Assembly (NCBI GenBank): GCA_937910835.1
Contig: CALEMG010000197.1
Location: 1 to 27,442, forward strand
DNA length: 27,442 nt
Direction of reading: 5' to 3'
Origin: an uncultured Alphaproteobacteria bacterium
GTDB lineage: Bacteria > Pseudomonadota > Alphaproteobacteria > Sneathiellales > Sneathiellaceae
This document shows, one piece after another, positions 1-7,480 of the stretch. A program made the position numbers and the translations under genes. Under the pieces are notes generated by a model. That model worked only from the letters and a program-made list of their open reading frames with translations. It searched no databases and was not told the origin of the DNA. Each line of letters begins with the position of its first letter. The first letter of the stretch is position 1.

Positions 1-331
1 GCCCCTCCACCAGCTTGAGGCTCATGGAGAAATCCTGCGCAAGTCGCACCATGGCGTCATAAATCGCGCTGTCCCCATGGGGATGATAGCGACCCATCAC
101 GTCACCGACCACGCGGGCAGATTTGCGGAACGCCTTGTCCGAGGTGTAGCCATTCTCATACATGGCGTAAATGATGCGCCGGTGCACCGGCTTGAGCCCG
201 TCGCGGGCATCGGGAAGCGCACGCGAGACAATCACGCTCATGGCATAGTCGAGATACGACCGCCGCATTTCCTCTTCGATAGTGACCGGAACGATATGGT
301 TATCGGAAGGGGGTATCGTTACATCATTCAA
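1..331 (-). CDS. gyrA: DNA gyrase subunit A, N-terminal part (3' end outside window)
   Basis: About 110 N-terminal residues of the type II topoisomerase subunit that cuts and rejoins DNA to introduce negative supercoils. The conserved segments SYLDYAMSVIVSRALPD and DGLKPVHRRIIYAM are followed by the quinolone-pocket motif HPHGDSAIYDAMVRLAQ. In that motif the usual resistance positions are Ser (GDSA) and Asp (IYDA), so no classical quinolone-resistance change is visible. The catalytic Tyr lies beyond the window edge. No ATG fits the frame. The best start is TTG at 331, preceded by AGGA about nine bases upstream; the next in-frame Met falls inside the conserved EEEMRRSYLDYA region, too late for the family. 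The only neighbour in the same direction is the DUF6356-like gene, 177 bases upstream, so gyrA probably has its own promoter in that gap. Confidence 0.93.
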   Translation of the reverse strand, partial: MNDVTIPPSDNHIVPVTIEEEMRRSYLDYAMSVIVSRALPDARDGLKPVHRRIIYAMYENGYTSDKAFRKSARVVGDVMGRYHPHGDSAIYDAMVRLAQDFSMSLKLVEG

Positions 332-400
332 GGTAGGGGTTCCTGAATAAACTTGAGCATGCCAGACATCCGCCGGGCACAGAAAAAACCATTAAACTCC

Positions 401-425
401 CCTGCCAATATTAGTGATTGTCAGG
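401..425. repeat. Imperfect inverted repeat in the gyrA leader
   Basis: Arms CCTGcCAAT and ATTGtCAGG pair at 8 of 9 positions around a 7-base spacer, about 70 bases upstream of the gyrA start. There is no T-run on the minus strand after it, so it does not look like a terminator for the upstream gene. It could be an operator or a leader hairpin. The rest of 332-508 shows nothing else clear. Confidence 0.4.
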
Positions 426-508
426 GTTGGCCTGTTCTACAAGATATCCACCCCATAAGCAACCTTTAGCGGGCCAAAAACTGCGCCTTTTTAACCCAAA
501 CCATGCCT

Positions 509-772
509 CTAGAGTGCCGCGCTGTCGAGGGCCTGATGTGCCAGAGAGGCAAGCGCCGGTTTCGTCACCCGGCTCGTCACCATCCGGCCATGCAGTCTGG
601 TAATAATCCGGCTTCCCGTTTTCTCGAAAAGAAAGGGGAAGACGGCATGGACAGTCGCACAAAATCCGGCGATGAACAGCCAGAAGGCAAAAGAGCCGGA
701 CATTTCCATATGCTCAAAATAGCTTTCATTCACGGAAGCGGGATGGTCGGTGAAAAGCTGTTGAATGGTCAT
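509..772 (-). CDS. Small DUF6356-like membrane protein
   Basis: An 87-residue protein that begins MTIQQLFTDHPASVNESYFEHM and continues through one hydrophobic segment (about residues 28-50) into FPFLFEKTGSRIITRLHGRMV. This arrangement (LFTDHPxSVxExYxEHM, a membrane span, PFLFxKTGS) matches what I know of the DUF6356 family, found mainly in Alphaproteobacteria. Its function is not known. The C-terminal tail from about residue 68 is low in complexity and Ala-rich and probably not conserved. The start is ATG with only a weak AAAGA upstream. It lies just upstream of gyrA in the same direction, 177 bases away, and diverges from the Lrp-type regulator. The frame open on the opposite strand here has no recognisable content. 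Confidence 0.75.
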   Translation of the reverse strand: MTIQQLFTDHPASVNESYFEHMEMSGSFAFWLFIAGFCATVHAVFPFLFEKTGSRIITRLHGRMVTSRVTKPALASLAHQALDSAAL

Positions 773-869
773 GGTCTTTATCCGTTATTTGGTTTCACTC
801 ATAATTTTAATATGGGATGATCATAACGATATTTATCGGAATTTTTGTCTTTTATTCACGTATAACCCG

Positions 870-900
870 TATATTATGAACCATATGTTTCTATATTATG
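870..900. promoter_or_regulatory. Candidate operator upstream of the Lrp-type regulator
   Basis: The 9-mer TATATTATG occurs at 870-878 and again at 892-900, 22 bases apart or about two helical turns. Between the copies, 878-891 reads GAACCATATGTTTC, palindromic at 12 of 14 positions around CATATG. The arrangement ends 22 bases before the ATG of the regulator. Lrp/AsnC proteins commonly autoregulate, which makes this a plausible operator; it does not match the E. coli Lrp consensus. Confidence 0.4.
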
Positions 901-922
901 CAATAAAAAGAGATATTTTTCC

Positions 923-1381
923 ATGTACGCGATAGACCACAAAATCCTCACTCATTTGCAGACGGACAGCTCCATCGCTGTGGCCGACCTTGCCGAGAAA
1001 GTCGGATGCTCCCGCACCGTCTGCTGGCGGCGGATCAAGTCCCTGGAAGAAACAGGCGTCATCCGGGCACAGGTCACCCTGCTCGACCGGAACAAGCTCA
1101 ACCTTCCGGTCACCGTTTTTGTTGCCATCAAGACCAGCCGCCATGATGCGGACTGGCTCCGAAAATTTGCCGAGACCGTCGATAAATTTCCCGAGATCAT
1201 GGAGTTCTACCGGATGAGTGGCGATATTGATTATCTGCTGAAAGTGGTGGTGCCTGACGTTGCGGCCTATGATAAATTCTATCACCGACTGATCTGGGAG
1301 ATTGACCTCTCCGATGTCAGCTCCAACTTCGCAATGGAGGAGATTAAATTCACCACCGCCCTGCCCCTTCAGGCGCCTTAA
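923..1381 (+). CDS. Lrp/AsnC family transcriptional regulator
   Basis: This 152-residue protein has the normal family length and two-domain plan. An N-terminal winged helix-turn-helix (about residues 4-50, with VADLAEKVGCSRTVCWRRIK as the DNA-reading helix) is followed by a RAM/effector domain (about 68-145) containing the MSGDIDYLLKVVVPD strand that lines the ligand site. Proteins of this type bind amino acids or related small molecules and act as dimers to octamers. The ATG follows AAAAAGAGA. An AT-rich stretch with a repeat-flanked palindrome lies immediately upstream. The gene converges on the hydantoinase gene and their TAA stop codons overlap by two bases within TTAA. An amino-acid-derived effector tied to the neighbouring hydantoinase/oxoprolinase is possible but only inferred. 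Confidence 0.92.
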   Translation: MYAIDHKILTHLQTDSSIAVADLAEKVGCSRTVCWRRIKSLEETGVIRAQVTLLDRNKLNLPVTVFVAIKTSRHDADWLRKFAETVDKFPEIMEFYRMSGDIDYLLKVVVPDVAAYDKFYHRLIWEIDLSDVSSNFAMEEIKFTTALPLQAP

Positions 1382-3375
1382 CGGGCGATGCGCGGTCTCC
1401 CGAAGGCGGTTACGTCAAGATGGCTTTCGATAAACATCTCCCGACCGTCGATATGGACAATATTATCCCGCCGATCGAACGTTACCTGAACTTCCGCCGC
1501 GCCCGCTTCTAAGGCAAGGGCACGCGCCTCAAAGGTGAGCAATCTCTTTGCCTCAGCCGCGGCCGCGTCCAGACTTGCAAAGTCCACCGGCTCCCCGCTG
1601 TGATAGAGGCGATAGCCGTCCTTGTCCGTTGGAGAGATGCTGGCGTGAGCACTCATGCGGACCTGCCCCACCACTGCGCCCACCGCATTGGCGACAGCGG
1701 CATGATCAGGGATCACTGCCTTTGTTTTAAGCCGCGCTGCTACCTCCGGATAATAGATATGGGCGGAGGCGCCAAGCCCGATCACCGGCAGTTGGAGGCC
1801 GATATCCAGCTTGATCAGCGGATGGGGAGCTTCCTGACGGGACGCCCGAAGCATCGTCACCGCCTCCTCCCGCTTGAGCAGCGGATCATTGCCCAGCGCC
1901 GCGGTGAGCAGGGTCTCACTCGAGATATCTACCAGCGCACCAAAAATCATCTGCGCCACGTCCTCCGCCGTGTTGGCGAGCGTTTGCCCGCGTATATCCT
2001 TCTGCCGGGAGAAGAGGATTGCCGCCTTTTCCGCCGCCACTCGGTCCCAGCTATCTTGCAGACCCAGAATATGCGCCGCATCAGAGGGGGTCAGCCCGGA
2101 GACCATCACAAGACCGGCGGAGACCAATCTTTCGAGAGCCGATAACTGCCGACGCCGTGTGATCAGCTTATCAAGTGGCTTCGGTCCCGTTTCAAGTTCG
2201 GCAAGGAGTGCAGCCTCCATATCGGAAAGGGTCGCGAGATGAGCACTTTCCCGCCCGACGGCGAAAGCGAAGCGGCCAAAGCTATCCTGCCATCTCTCTC
2301 GAAGAAGCTGCACATCCAGCGCGTCATGCACAAGGCCAGGATGCTCCATGGCGAGAAGACTAACCGGCACCAGCCGCCTCGGCCCAAGCGCGACGGCGAG
2401 GCCAAAGCCGGACTTCACCGCCGCTACCTCACTATCCCCGCCGAGGCCAACCGTGTGGATCGCCACCGCCTCCACCATGGTGCGCCAGCCGCCGACGGTC
2501 GCACCTGTCGCATCGAGGCGCGGGCTCCCCTCTTCCAGGACTGCGATATCCGTCGTCGTGCCACCAATATCGGAAACAATCGCATCTTTTTCCCCACTCA
2601 AATAGGCCGCGCCGACCAGGCTTGCTGCCGGACCCGAGAGAATAGTCTCGATCGGTTTGAGCTTCGCAATCTCCGCCGAGATCAGCGCGCCATCCCCCTG
2701 CACCACCATCAACGGCGCATCGATCTTCATCTCCGCGAACAGGCTCTCGCTTGAGGTGATCAGGTGATGGATCAGGTTAATCAGCCGCGCATTGAGAACG
2801 GAGGTCAGAGCCCGACGCGGCCCGTCAAGCTTGCTGGAAAGTTCATGGCTGCAGGTCACGCTGTTGTTTTCAGAGCGTGCGAGGATGATCTCCCGCACGC
2901 GGAGTTCATGTTCCGGGTTACGAATGGCGAACAGGCTCGCTACTGCGAAGGCGGTGATGGGGCCTGCCGCGTCCAACTCGGAGATAAGAACCGCTTCATC
3001 GAGCGGGGCTTCCGGCTCCCCCTGCCCATTATGGCCACCGGTGAGAAAAATAACCGGATCGCCCTTTAGAGCCTCTCGCAAGCCATTGCGATCCAACGCT
3101 GCCTCATCAAAGCCGATCAGGATCAGGCAGATACGCCCGCCCTGCCCTTCCACCAGCGCGTTGGTGGCAAGCGTGGTGGACAAGGAAACAAGACCAATAT
3201 CGGCAGTGGAAATTTCAGCCGAACCGATAACGGACGCGACGGATTCGCCGATGCCAATGGCATAATCACGCCGCGTGGTGAGGGATTTAGCGCTCGCGAT
3301 CACGCCCTTTTCTTCATCGAACAGCACGGCATCTGTATAGGTGCCGCCGGTATCAATCCCCAGCAAGAGCGCCAT
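1378..3375 (-). CDS. HyuA-type hydantoinase/oxoprolinase family protein (stand-alone)
   Basis: The protein is 665 residues long, with the ASKHA-type ATP-binding signatures of the HyuA/5-oxoprolinase alpha family. These are GIDTGGTYTDAVLFD at 6-20, STTLATNALVEG at 66-77, SGPAAS at 247-252 and DIGGTTTDIAVLEEG at 269-283. In place of the glycine-rich GGGS motif common in N-methylhydantoinases it has GLGGDSEV (310-317), so it belongs to a divergent subgroup. Family members hydrolyse cyclic amides such as hydantoins or 5-oxoproline with ATP, or carboxylate ketones together with a HyuB-type subunit. No HyuB lies next to it. It follows the VOC gene by 19 bases and is probably cotranscribed with it. 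The substrate cannot be told from sequence. Confidence 0.85.
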   Translation of the reverse strand: MALLLGIDTGGTYTDAVLFDEEKGVIASAKSLTTRRDYAIGIGESVASVIGSAEISTADIGLVSLSTTLATNALVEGQGGRICLILIGFDEAALDRNGLREALKGDPVIFLTGGHNGQGEPEAPLDEAVLISELDAAGPITAFAVASLFAIRNPEHELRVREIILARSENNSVTCSHELSSKLDGPRRALTSVLNARLINLIHHLITSSESLFAEMKIDAPLMVVQGDGALISAEIAKLKPIETILSGPAASLVGAAYLSGEKDAIVSDIGGTTTDIAVLEEGSPRLDATGATVGGWRTMVEAVAIHTVGLGGDSEVAAVKSGFGLAVALGPRRLVPVSLLAMEHPGLVHDALDVQLLRERWQDSFGRFAFAVGRESAHLATLSDMEAALLAELETGPKPLDKLITRRRQLSALERLVSAGLVMVSGLTPSDAAHILGLQDSWDRVAAEKAAILFSRQKDIRGQTLANTAEDVAQMIFGALVDISSETLLTAALGNDPLLKREEAVTMLRASRQEAPHPLIKLDIGLQLPVIGLGASAHIYYPEVAARLKTKAVIPDHAAVANAVGAVVGQVRMSAHASISPTDKDGYRLYHSGEPVDFASLDAAAAEAKRLLTFEARALALEAGAAEVQVTFDRRDNIVHIDGREMFIESHLDVTAFGRPRIAR

Positions 3376-3394
3376 TAAGCCCGCATCCGCCCGA

Positions 3395-3778
3395 TTACTC
3401 CGGTTTGGGGAAGGTCACGATTTCGACCTTGTTACCATCAGGATCCTTGAAAAAAGCGCCGAAATAAGGGCCGAGCACTGCCTGGCGTGCGGCGGGAGCG
3501 CCTGCATCGGAACCGCCGTTATCAAGCGCGGCCTGATAGCACTCAAGAACCAGTTCCTCACTCCGCGCACGGAGCGCAATATGAACGCCCGTATCGGCGG
3601 GCACCTGCGCCATATCCGGGCGCGCATTAATCCAGAATTCGGGAAATTTCTTACCATAGCCGATGGTTCCCGGACGATCCGCTAGCCGCGTCATATCCAA
3701 AATCCCGAATACGGTATCATAAAACTGCCCCGCTTTTCCAAGATCCTGTACAGCTACGGAAATATGATCTAGCGCCAT
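3395..3778 (-). CDS. VOC family (glyoxalase/bleomycin-resistance fold) protein
   Basis: This single-module vicinal-oxygen-chelate protein has 127 residues. The N-terminus MALDHISVAVQDLGKAGQFY supplies the first metal-ligand His (H5). VHIAL supplies H66, and the C-terminal FFKDPDGNKVEIV supplies the acidic ligand (E119) after the family DPDGN turn. These proteins are dimeric metalloenzymes (lyases, epimerases, dioxygenases) or binding proteins; the exact reaction cannot be read from the sequence. It is the first gene of a probable two-gene unit with the hydantoinase gene 19 bases downstream. ATG start, with a GAGGAAAG ribosome-binding site just upstream. The close link to a cyclic-amide hydrolase suggests a small catabolic pair, but this is inference. 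Confidence 0.85.
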   Translation of the reverse strand: MALDHISVAVQDLGKAGQFYDTVFGILDMTRLADRPGTIGYGKKFPEFWINARPDMAQVPADTGVHIALRARSEELVLECYQAALDNGGSDAGAPAARQAVLGPYFGAFFKDPDGNKVEIVTFPKPE

Positions 3779-3812
3779 GTTTCTTTCCTCCTCTGCTTTA
3801 ATCCCGCACCAC

Positions 3813-3840
3813 TAAAAAAGGCCGCCCTCAACAGGCAGCC
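3813..3840 (-). terminator. Rho-independent terminator downstream of ssb
   Basis: On the minus strand a 7-bp stem GGCTGCC/GGCGGCC (one G-U pair) with a 7-base loop is followed directly by six T. It begins about 30 bases past the ssb stop codon and separates ssb from the VOC gene. Confidence 0.8.
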
Positions 3841-3871
3841 TCTTCCTCATTTCACCGTTATATCCATGCCC

Positions 3872-4369
3872 TTAGAAGGGAATGTCGTCGTCGAAATCGC
3901 CGCCCATGCCGCTTCCGGCCGGGCCGCCATAGCTGCGATCGCCACTCGGCGCACCGCCGTAGTCATTGCCGCTCTTCTGTGCACCGCCGCCATAACCCGC
4001 GCCCTGACCCTGACCGCCACCTGCACTATCAAGCATAGTGAGCGCCGAATTGAAGCCCTGCAGCACGATTTCCGTTGAATATTTGGTGATGCCGTCCTGT
4101 TCATACTGGCGGGTCTGAAGCTGCCCTTCGAGGTAAACTTTCGAGCCTTTTTTCAAAAACTGCTCGGCGATTTTACAGAGCCCTTCGTTGAAGATCACAA
4201 CGCGGTGCCATTCCGTGCGTTCGCGCCGTTCCCCGCTGTCCCGGTCCTTCCATGATTCGCTCGTCGCGACGCGCAAGTTGCAGACGGGCTTGCCGTTGTT
4301 CATATAGCGAACCTCAGGATCCGCGCCCAGATTTCCAACAAGAATGACTTTATTAACGCTGCCCGCCAT
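3872..4369 (-). CDS. ssb: Single-stranded DNA-binding protein
   Basis: SSB coats single-stranded DNA during replication, recombination and repair. The protein has 165 residues. An OB-fold of about 110 residues begins MAGSVNKVILVGNLGADPEVR and includes the typical EWHRVVIF and GSKVYLEGQLQTRQY segments. A Gly/Gln-rich flexible linker follows (from about residue 117), then the acidic tip DFDDDIPF that recruits partner proteins. Length and ending are normal for the family. ATG start. It is transcribed away from uvrA across a 205-base gap containing a LexA-like half-conserved box, so SOS control of both genes is plausible. A clear terminator follows it. Confidence 0.96.
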   Translation of the reverse strand: MAGSVNKVILVGNLGADPEVRYMNNGKPVCNLRVATSESWKDRDSGERRERTEWHRVVIFNEGLCKIAEQFLKKGSKVYLEGQLQTRQYEQDGITKYSTEIVLQGFNSALTMLDSAGGGQGQGAGYGGGAQKSGNDYGGAPSGDRSYGGPAGSGMGGDFDDDIPF

Positions 4370-4408
4370 AGTGTGTTCCGCTTCCGATTCTGTATTCTCT
4401 TAAAAAAT

Positions 4409-4454
4409 TCTGGCCAGACAATAACGTGCAAAAGCGCCTCTGGCCAGCGCTTTT
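4409..4454. repeat. Twin CTGGCCAG palindromes and a hairpin between ssb and uvrA
   Basis: A perfect 10-bp palindrome TCTGGCCAGA (4409-4418) is repeated as TCTGGCCAG at 4439-4447, 30 bases on or nearly three helical turns. The second copy sits in the loop and shoulder of an 8-bp inverted repeat, AAAAGCGC (4430-4437) with GCGCTTTT (4447-4454). The spacing suggests two sites for one dimeric DNA-binding protein; the hairpin could also act as a bidirectional barrier between the divergent genes. Confidence 0.5.
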
Positions 4455-4473
4455 CGACCATAATGTCGACCGT

Positions 4474-4488
4474 GAACAAAATGAAAAC
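4474..4488. promoter_or_regulatory. Candidate LexA (SOS) box between ssb and uvrA
   Basis: GAACaaaatgaAAAC matches the alphaproteobacterial LexA site (direct repeat GAAC-N7-GAAC) at 7 of 8 defined bases. It lies 105 bases from the ssb start and 87 bases from the uvrA start, between two genes that are SOS targets in many bacteria. The single mismatch makes it a candidate only. Confidence 0.45.
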
Positions 4489-4574
4489 ATTTTTTGCCAA
4501 TAAGTCTGGTCTTTTCCCCTGATACCCGATAAATTCCGGCACAGTTTTAAGCACATGTCAGGTATACTATCCGA

Positions 4575-7475
4575 ATGCAGAAAATTCTCAGCATCCGCGG
4601 CGCCCGCGAACATAACTTGCAGAATGTCAATATAGATATCCCCCGCGATCAATTGGTGGTGATCACCGGCCTTTCAGGGTCGGGCAAGTCCTCTCTTGCC
4701 TTCGACACCATCTATGCGGAGGGGCAGCGCCGCTATGTGGAGAGCTTGTCGGCCTATGCTCGCCAGTTCCTGGAAATGATGCAGAAGCCGGATGTGGACC
4801 ATATCGACGGCCTCAGCCCGGCCATCTCGATTGAGCAGAAGACAACCTCGAAGAACCCGCGCTCCACTGTCGGCACGGTCACGGAAATTTATGATTACTT
4901 GCGCCTATTGTATGCCCGTATCGGCGTGCCCTATTCCCCGGCGACCGGCCTTCCCATCGCCAGCCAGACGGTGAGCCAGATGGTTGATCAGGTCATGGCC
5001 AAGGGCGACGGCAAGAGGCTCTATCTGCTGGCCCCCATCGTGCGCGGTCGCAAGGGCGAATATCGCAAGGAGTTTCTGGATCTCCGCAAGCGCGGCTTTC
5101 AGCGGGTCAAGGTCGATGGCGAGATTTACGACATTGAGGACACCCCCGAACTCGACAAACAGATCAAGCATCATATTGATGTGGTTGTTGACCGCGTGGT
5201 TCTGAATGAGGATATCCAGGGCCGCCTCGCAGATTCTATCGAGACCGCGCTCGACCTTGCCGACGGTTTGTTTGCCGTGGAAGATGCCGACACGCAGGAA
5301 CGCACGATGTTCTCCTCCAAGTTCGCCTGTCCGGTTTCCGGCTTCACGATTGAGGAGATTGAGCCCCGCATCTTCTCCTTCAACAACCCCTATGGCGCCT
5401 GTACATCCTGCGGCGGATTGGGGACGGAAATGTTTTTCGATCCGGACCAGATTGTGCCCGACGTAACGCTTTCCATGCGCGACGGTGCAATCGCCCCCTG
5501 GTCCCGCTCCCAGACGCCGGCACCTTATTACATGCAGACGCTGGAAGCCCTCGCCAAACATTACGGCTTCACAACAACAGAGCCATGGGAAGAAATCGAT
5601 GAGGAGGCCCGGAAAGCCATCCTTTTCGGCACCGGGGAGACGAAAATCCAGATCACATTCGATGACGGACTTCGGACTTACAAAACCAACAAGCCGTTCG
5701 AAGGGGTTATTCCGAATATCGAGCGGCGCTGGCGCGAGACAGACAGCAGCTGGGTCCGCGAGGATCTGGAAAAATATCAGGACAAGACGAACTGCAGTAA
5801 ATGCGGCGGGCATCGGCTGAAGGAAGAAAGCCTCGCCATTCGCATTGGCGATCATCATATCGGCGAGGTTTGCGCGAAATCCATTCTCGATGCCCGTAAG
5901 TGGTTTAAGGAACTCTCTGGCACGCTGTCGAAAAAAGATAATTCCATCGCTGAGCGGGTCTTGAAGGAAATCAATGAGCGGCTCGGCTTCCTTGTCGATG
6001 TCGGCCTCGAATATCTGACGCTGTCTCGGGGTTCGGGTACTCTTTCGGGCGGGGAAAGCCAGCGTATCCGCCTCGCTTCCCAGATCGGCTCCGGCCTGAC
6101 CGGCGTGCTCTACGTACTGGACGAGCCCTCCATCGGGCTACATCAACGCGATAACGCGCGGCTTCTTAAAACCCTCATCAATCTGCGTGATCAGGGTAAC
6201 TCCGTGATCGTGGTCGAACATGACGAGGAAGCGATCATGACCGCCGACCATGTGGTCGATATGGGCCCGCGCGCCGGTCGCCACGGTGGTCGCCTGATCG
6301 CGCAAGGCTCACCAGACGACATCATGAAGGAACCGGAGAGCATCACCGGCAAATATCTCTCCGGCGAAATGGAAGTGCCGCTGCCCAAACAGCGCCGCCG
6401 CATCCAGTATTCGCGCCAGATCCATATCATTGGCGCACGGCATAACAACCTGAAACGGGTGAATGTCAATATTCCGCTCGGCACCTTTACCTGCGTGACC
6501 GGGGTTTCCGGCGGCGGGAAGTCATCGCTGATTATCGAAACGCTCTACAAGGCCATCGCGAAGAAGCTCAACAACAACCGCAACCACCCGGGGCCGCATG
6601 ATCGGATAGAGGGGATTGAATGGCTCGACAAGATCGTCGATATTGACCAGTCTCCCATCGGCCGTACGCCGCGTTCCAACCCGGCGACCTATACCGGAGC
6701 CTTTACACCAATCCGTGAGTGGTTTGCGGGTCTCCCCGAAGCGAAAGCGCGCGGCTACAAATCAGGGCGCTTCTCCTTCAATGTGAAGGGGGGCCGCTGC
6801 GAGGCCTGTAAGGGCGATGGTGTGATCAAGATCGAGATGCATTTCCTGCCCGACGTCTATGTGCAGTGCGATGTCTGCAAGGGGGAGCGTTATAACCGCG
6901 AAACGCTGGAGATCAAGTTCAAGGATAAATCCATCTCCGACGTGCTCAACATGACCGTTGATGATGCGGCTGTCTTCTTCAAGGCAGTGCCGAACGTCCG
7001 CGAGAAATTCGAAACCCTGCAGCAGGTCGGCCTCGGCTATATCCATGTGGGACAGCAGGCAACGACCCTGTCAGGCGGTGAGGCGCAGCGCGTCAAGCTC
7101 GCGAAGGAGCTTTCCCGCCGGGCAACGGGCCGTACGCTCTATATCCTTGATGAGCCGACCACCGGCCTGCATTTTGAGGACGTGCGCAAATTGATGGAGG
7201 TGTTGCAGGCCCTTGTCGATGCCGGTAACAGCGTCCTCGTGATCGAGCATAATCTTGAGGTCATCAAGACGGCCGACTGGGTGGTCGATATGGGCCCCGA
7301 TGGCGGCGATGCAGGCGGCTATCTCGTCGCGGAAGGTACGCCGGAAGAGGTTGCCAAGGTGGCGGAAAGCTACACCGGGCAGTATCTGAAGGAAATTCTG
7401 GCGAAACGCCCCGCCGTCAAGCAAGCGGAAGGCAAGGCGAAGAAGGCCAAGAAGACAAAGACGAAGGCCGCCTGA
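4575..7475 (+). CDS. uvrA: Excinuclease ABC subunit A
   Basis: UvrA is the damage-recognition ATPase of nucleotide excision repair and loads UvrB onto lesions. The 966 residues contain the full family plan. The first Walker A is GLSGSGKSS (32-40), then a zinc module around CPVSGF and CTSCGGLG, and the first signature LSGGESQRIRLASQ with VLDEPSIGLHQRD. The second half has Walker A GVSGGGKSS, a zinc module (CEACKGDG, CDVCKGE), LSGGEAQRVKLAKEL and ILDEPTTGLH. The Lys-rich C-terminus is typical. The ATG gives the standard N-terminus, but there is only a weak AGG 12 bases upstream, and TATACT at 4563-4568 could be a -10 element very close to the start. trmFO follows after 5 bases, so the two are probably cotranscribed. 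Confidence 0.98.
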   Translation: MQKILSIRGAREHNLQNVNIDIPRDQLVVITGLSGSGKSSLAFDTIYAEGQRRYVESLSAYARQFLEMMQKPDVDHIDGLSPAISIEQKTTSKNPRSTVGTVTEIYDYLRLLYARIGVPYSPATGLPIASQTVSQMVDQVMAKGDGKRLYLLAPIVRGRKGEYRKEFLDLRKRGFQRVKVDGEIYDIEDTPELDKQIKHHIDVVVDRVVLNEDIQGRLADSIETALDLADGLFAVEDADTQERTMFSSKFACPVSGFTIEEIEPRIFSFNNPYGACTSCGGLGTEMFFDPDQIVPDVTLSMRDGAIAPWSRSQTPAPYYMQTLEALAKHYGFTTTEPWEEIDEEARKAILFGTGETKIQITFDDGLRTYKTNKPFEGVIPNIERRWRETDSSWVREDLEKYQDKTNCSKCGGHRLKEESLAIRIGDHHIGEVCAKSILDARKWFKELSGTLSKKDNSIAERVLKEINERLGFLVDVGLEYLTLSRGSGTLSGGESQRIRLASQIGSGLTGVLYVLDEPSIGLHQRDNARLLKTLINLRDQGNSVIVVEHDEEAIMTADHVVDMGPRAGRHGGRLIAQGSPDDIMKEPESITGKYLSGEMEVPLPKQRRRIQYSRQIHIIGARHNNLKRVNVNIPLGTFTCVTGVSGGGKSSLIIETLYKAIAKKLNNNRNHPGPHDRIEGIEWLDKIVDIDQSPIGRTPRSNPATYTGAFTPIREWFAGLPEAKARGYKSGRFSFNVKGGRCEACKGDGVIKIEMHFLPDVYVQCDVCKGERYNRETLEIKFKDKSISDVLNMTVDDAAVFFKAVPNVREKFETLQQVGLGYIHVGQQATTLSGGEAQRVKLAKELSRRATGRTLYILDEPTTGLHFEDVRKLMEVLQALVDAGNSVLVIEHNLEVIKTADWVVDMGPDGGDAGGYLVAEGTPEEVAKVAESYTGQYLKEILAKRPAVKQAEGKAKKAKKTKTKAA

Positions 7476-7480
7476 CCATT

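Noticed and set aside
4905..5858. Long open frame on the minus strand (317 codons)
   Set aside because: It lies wholly antisense to uvrA, whose protein is complete and conserved there; the antisense translation has no family motif and reflects codon bias.
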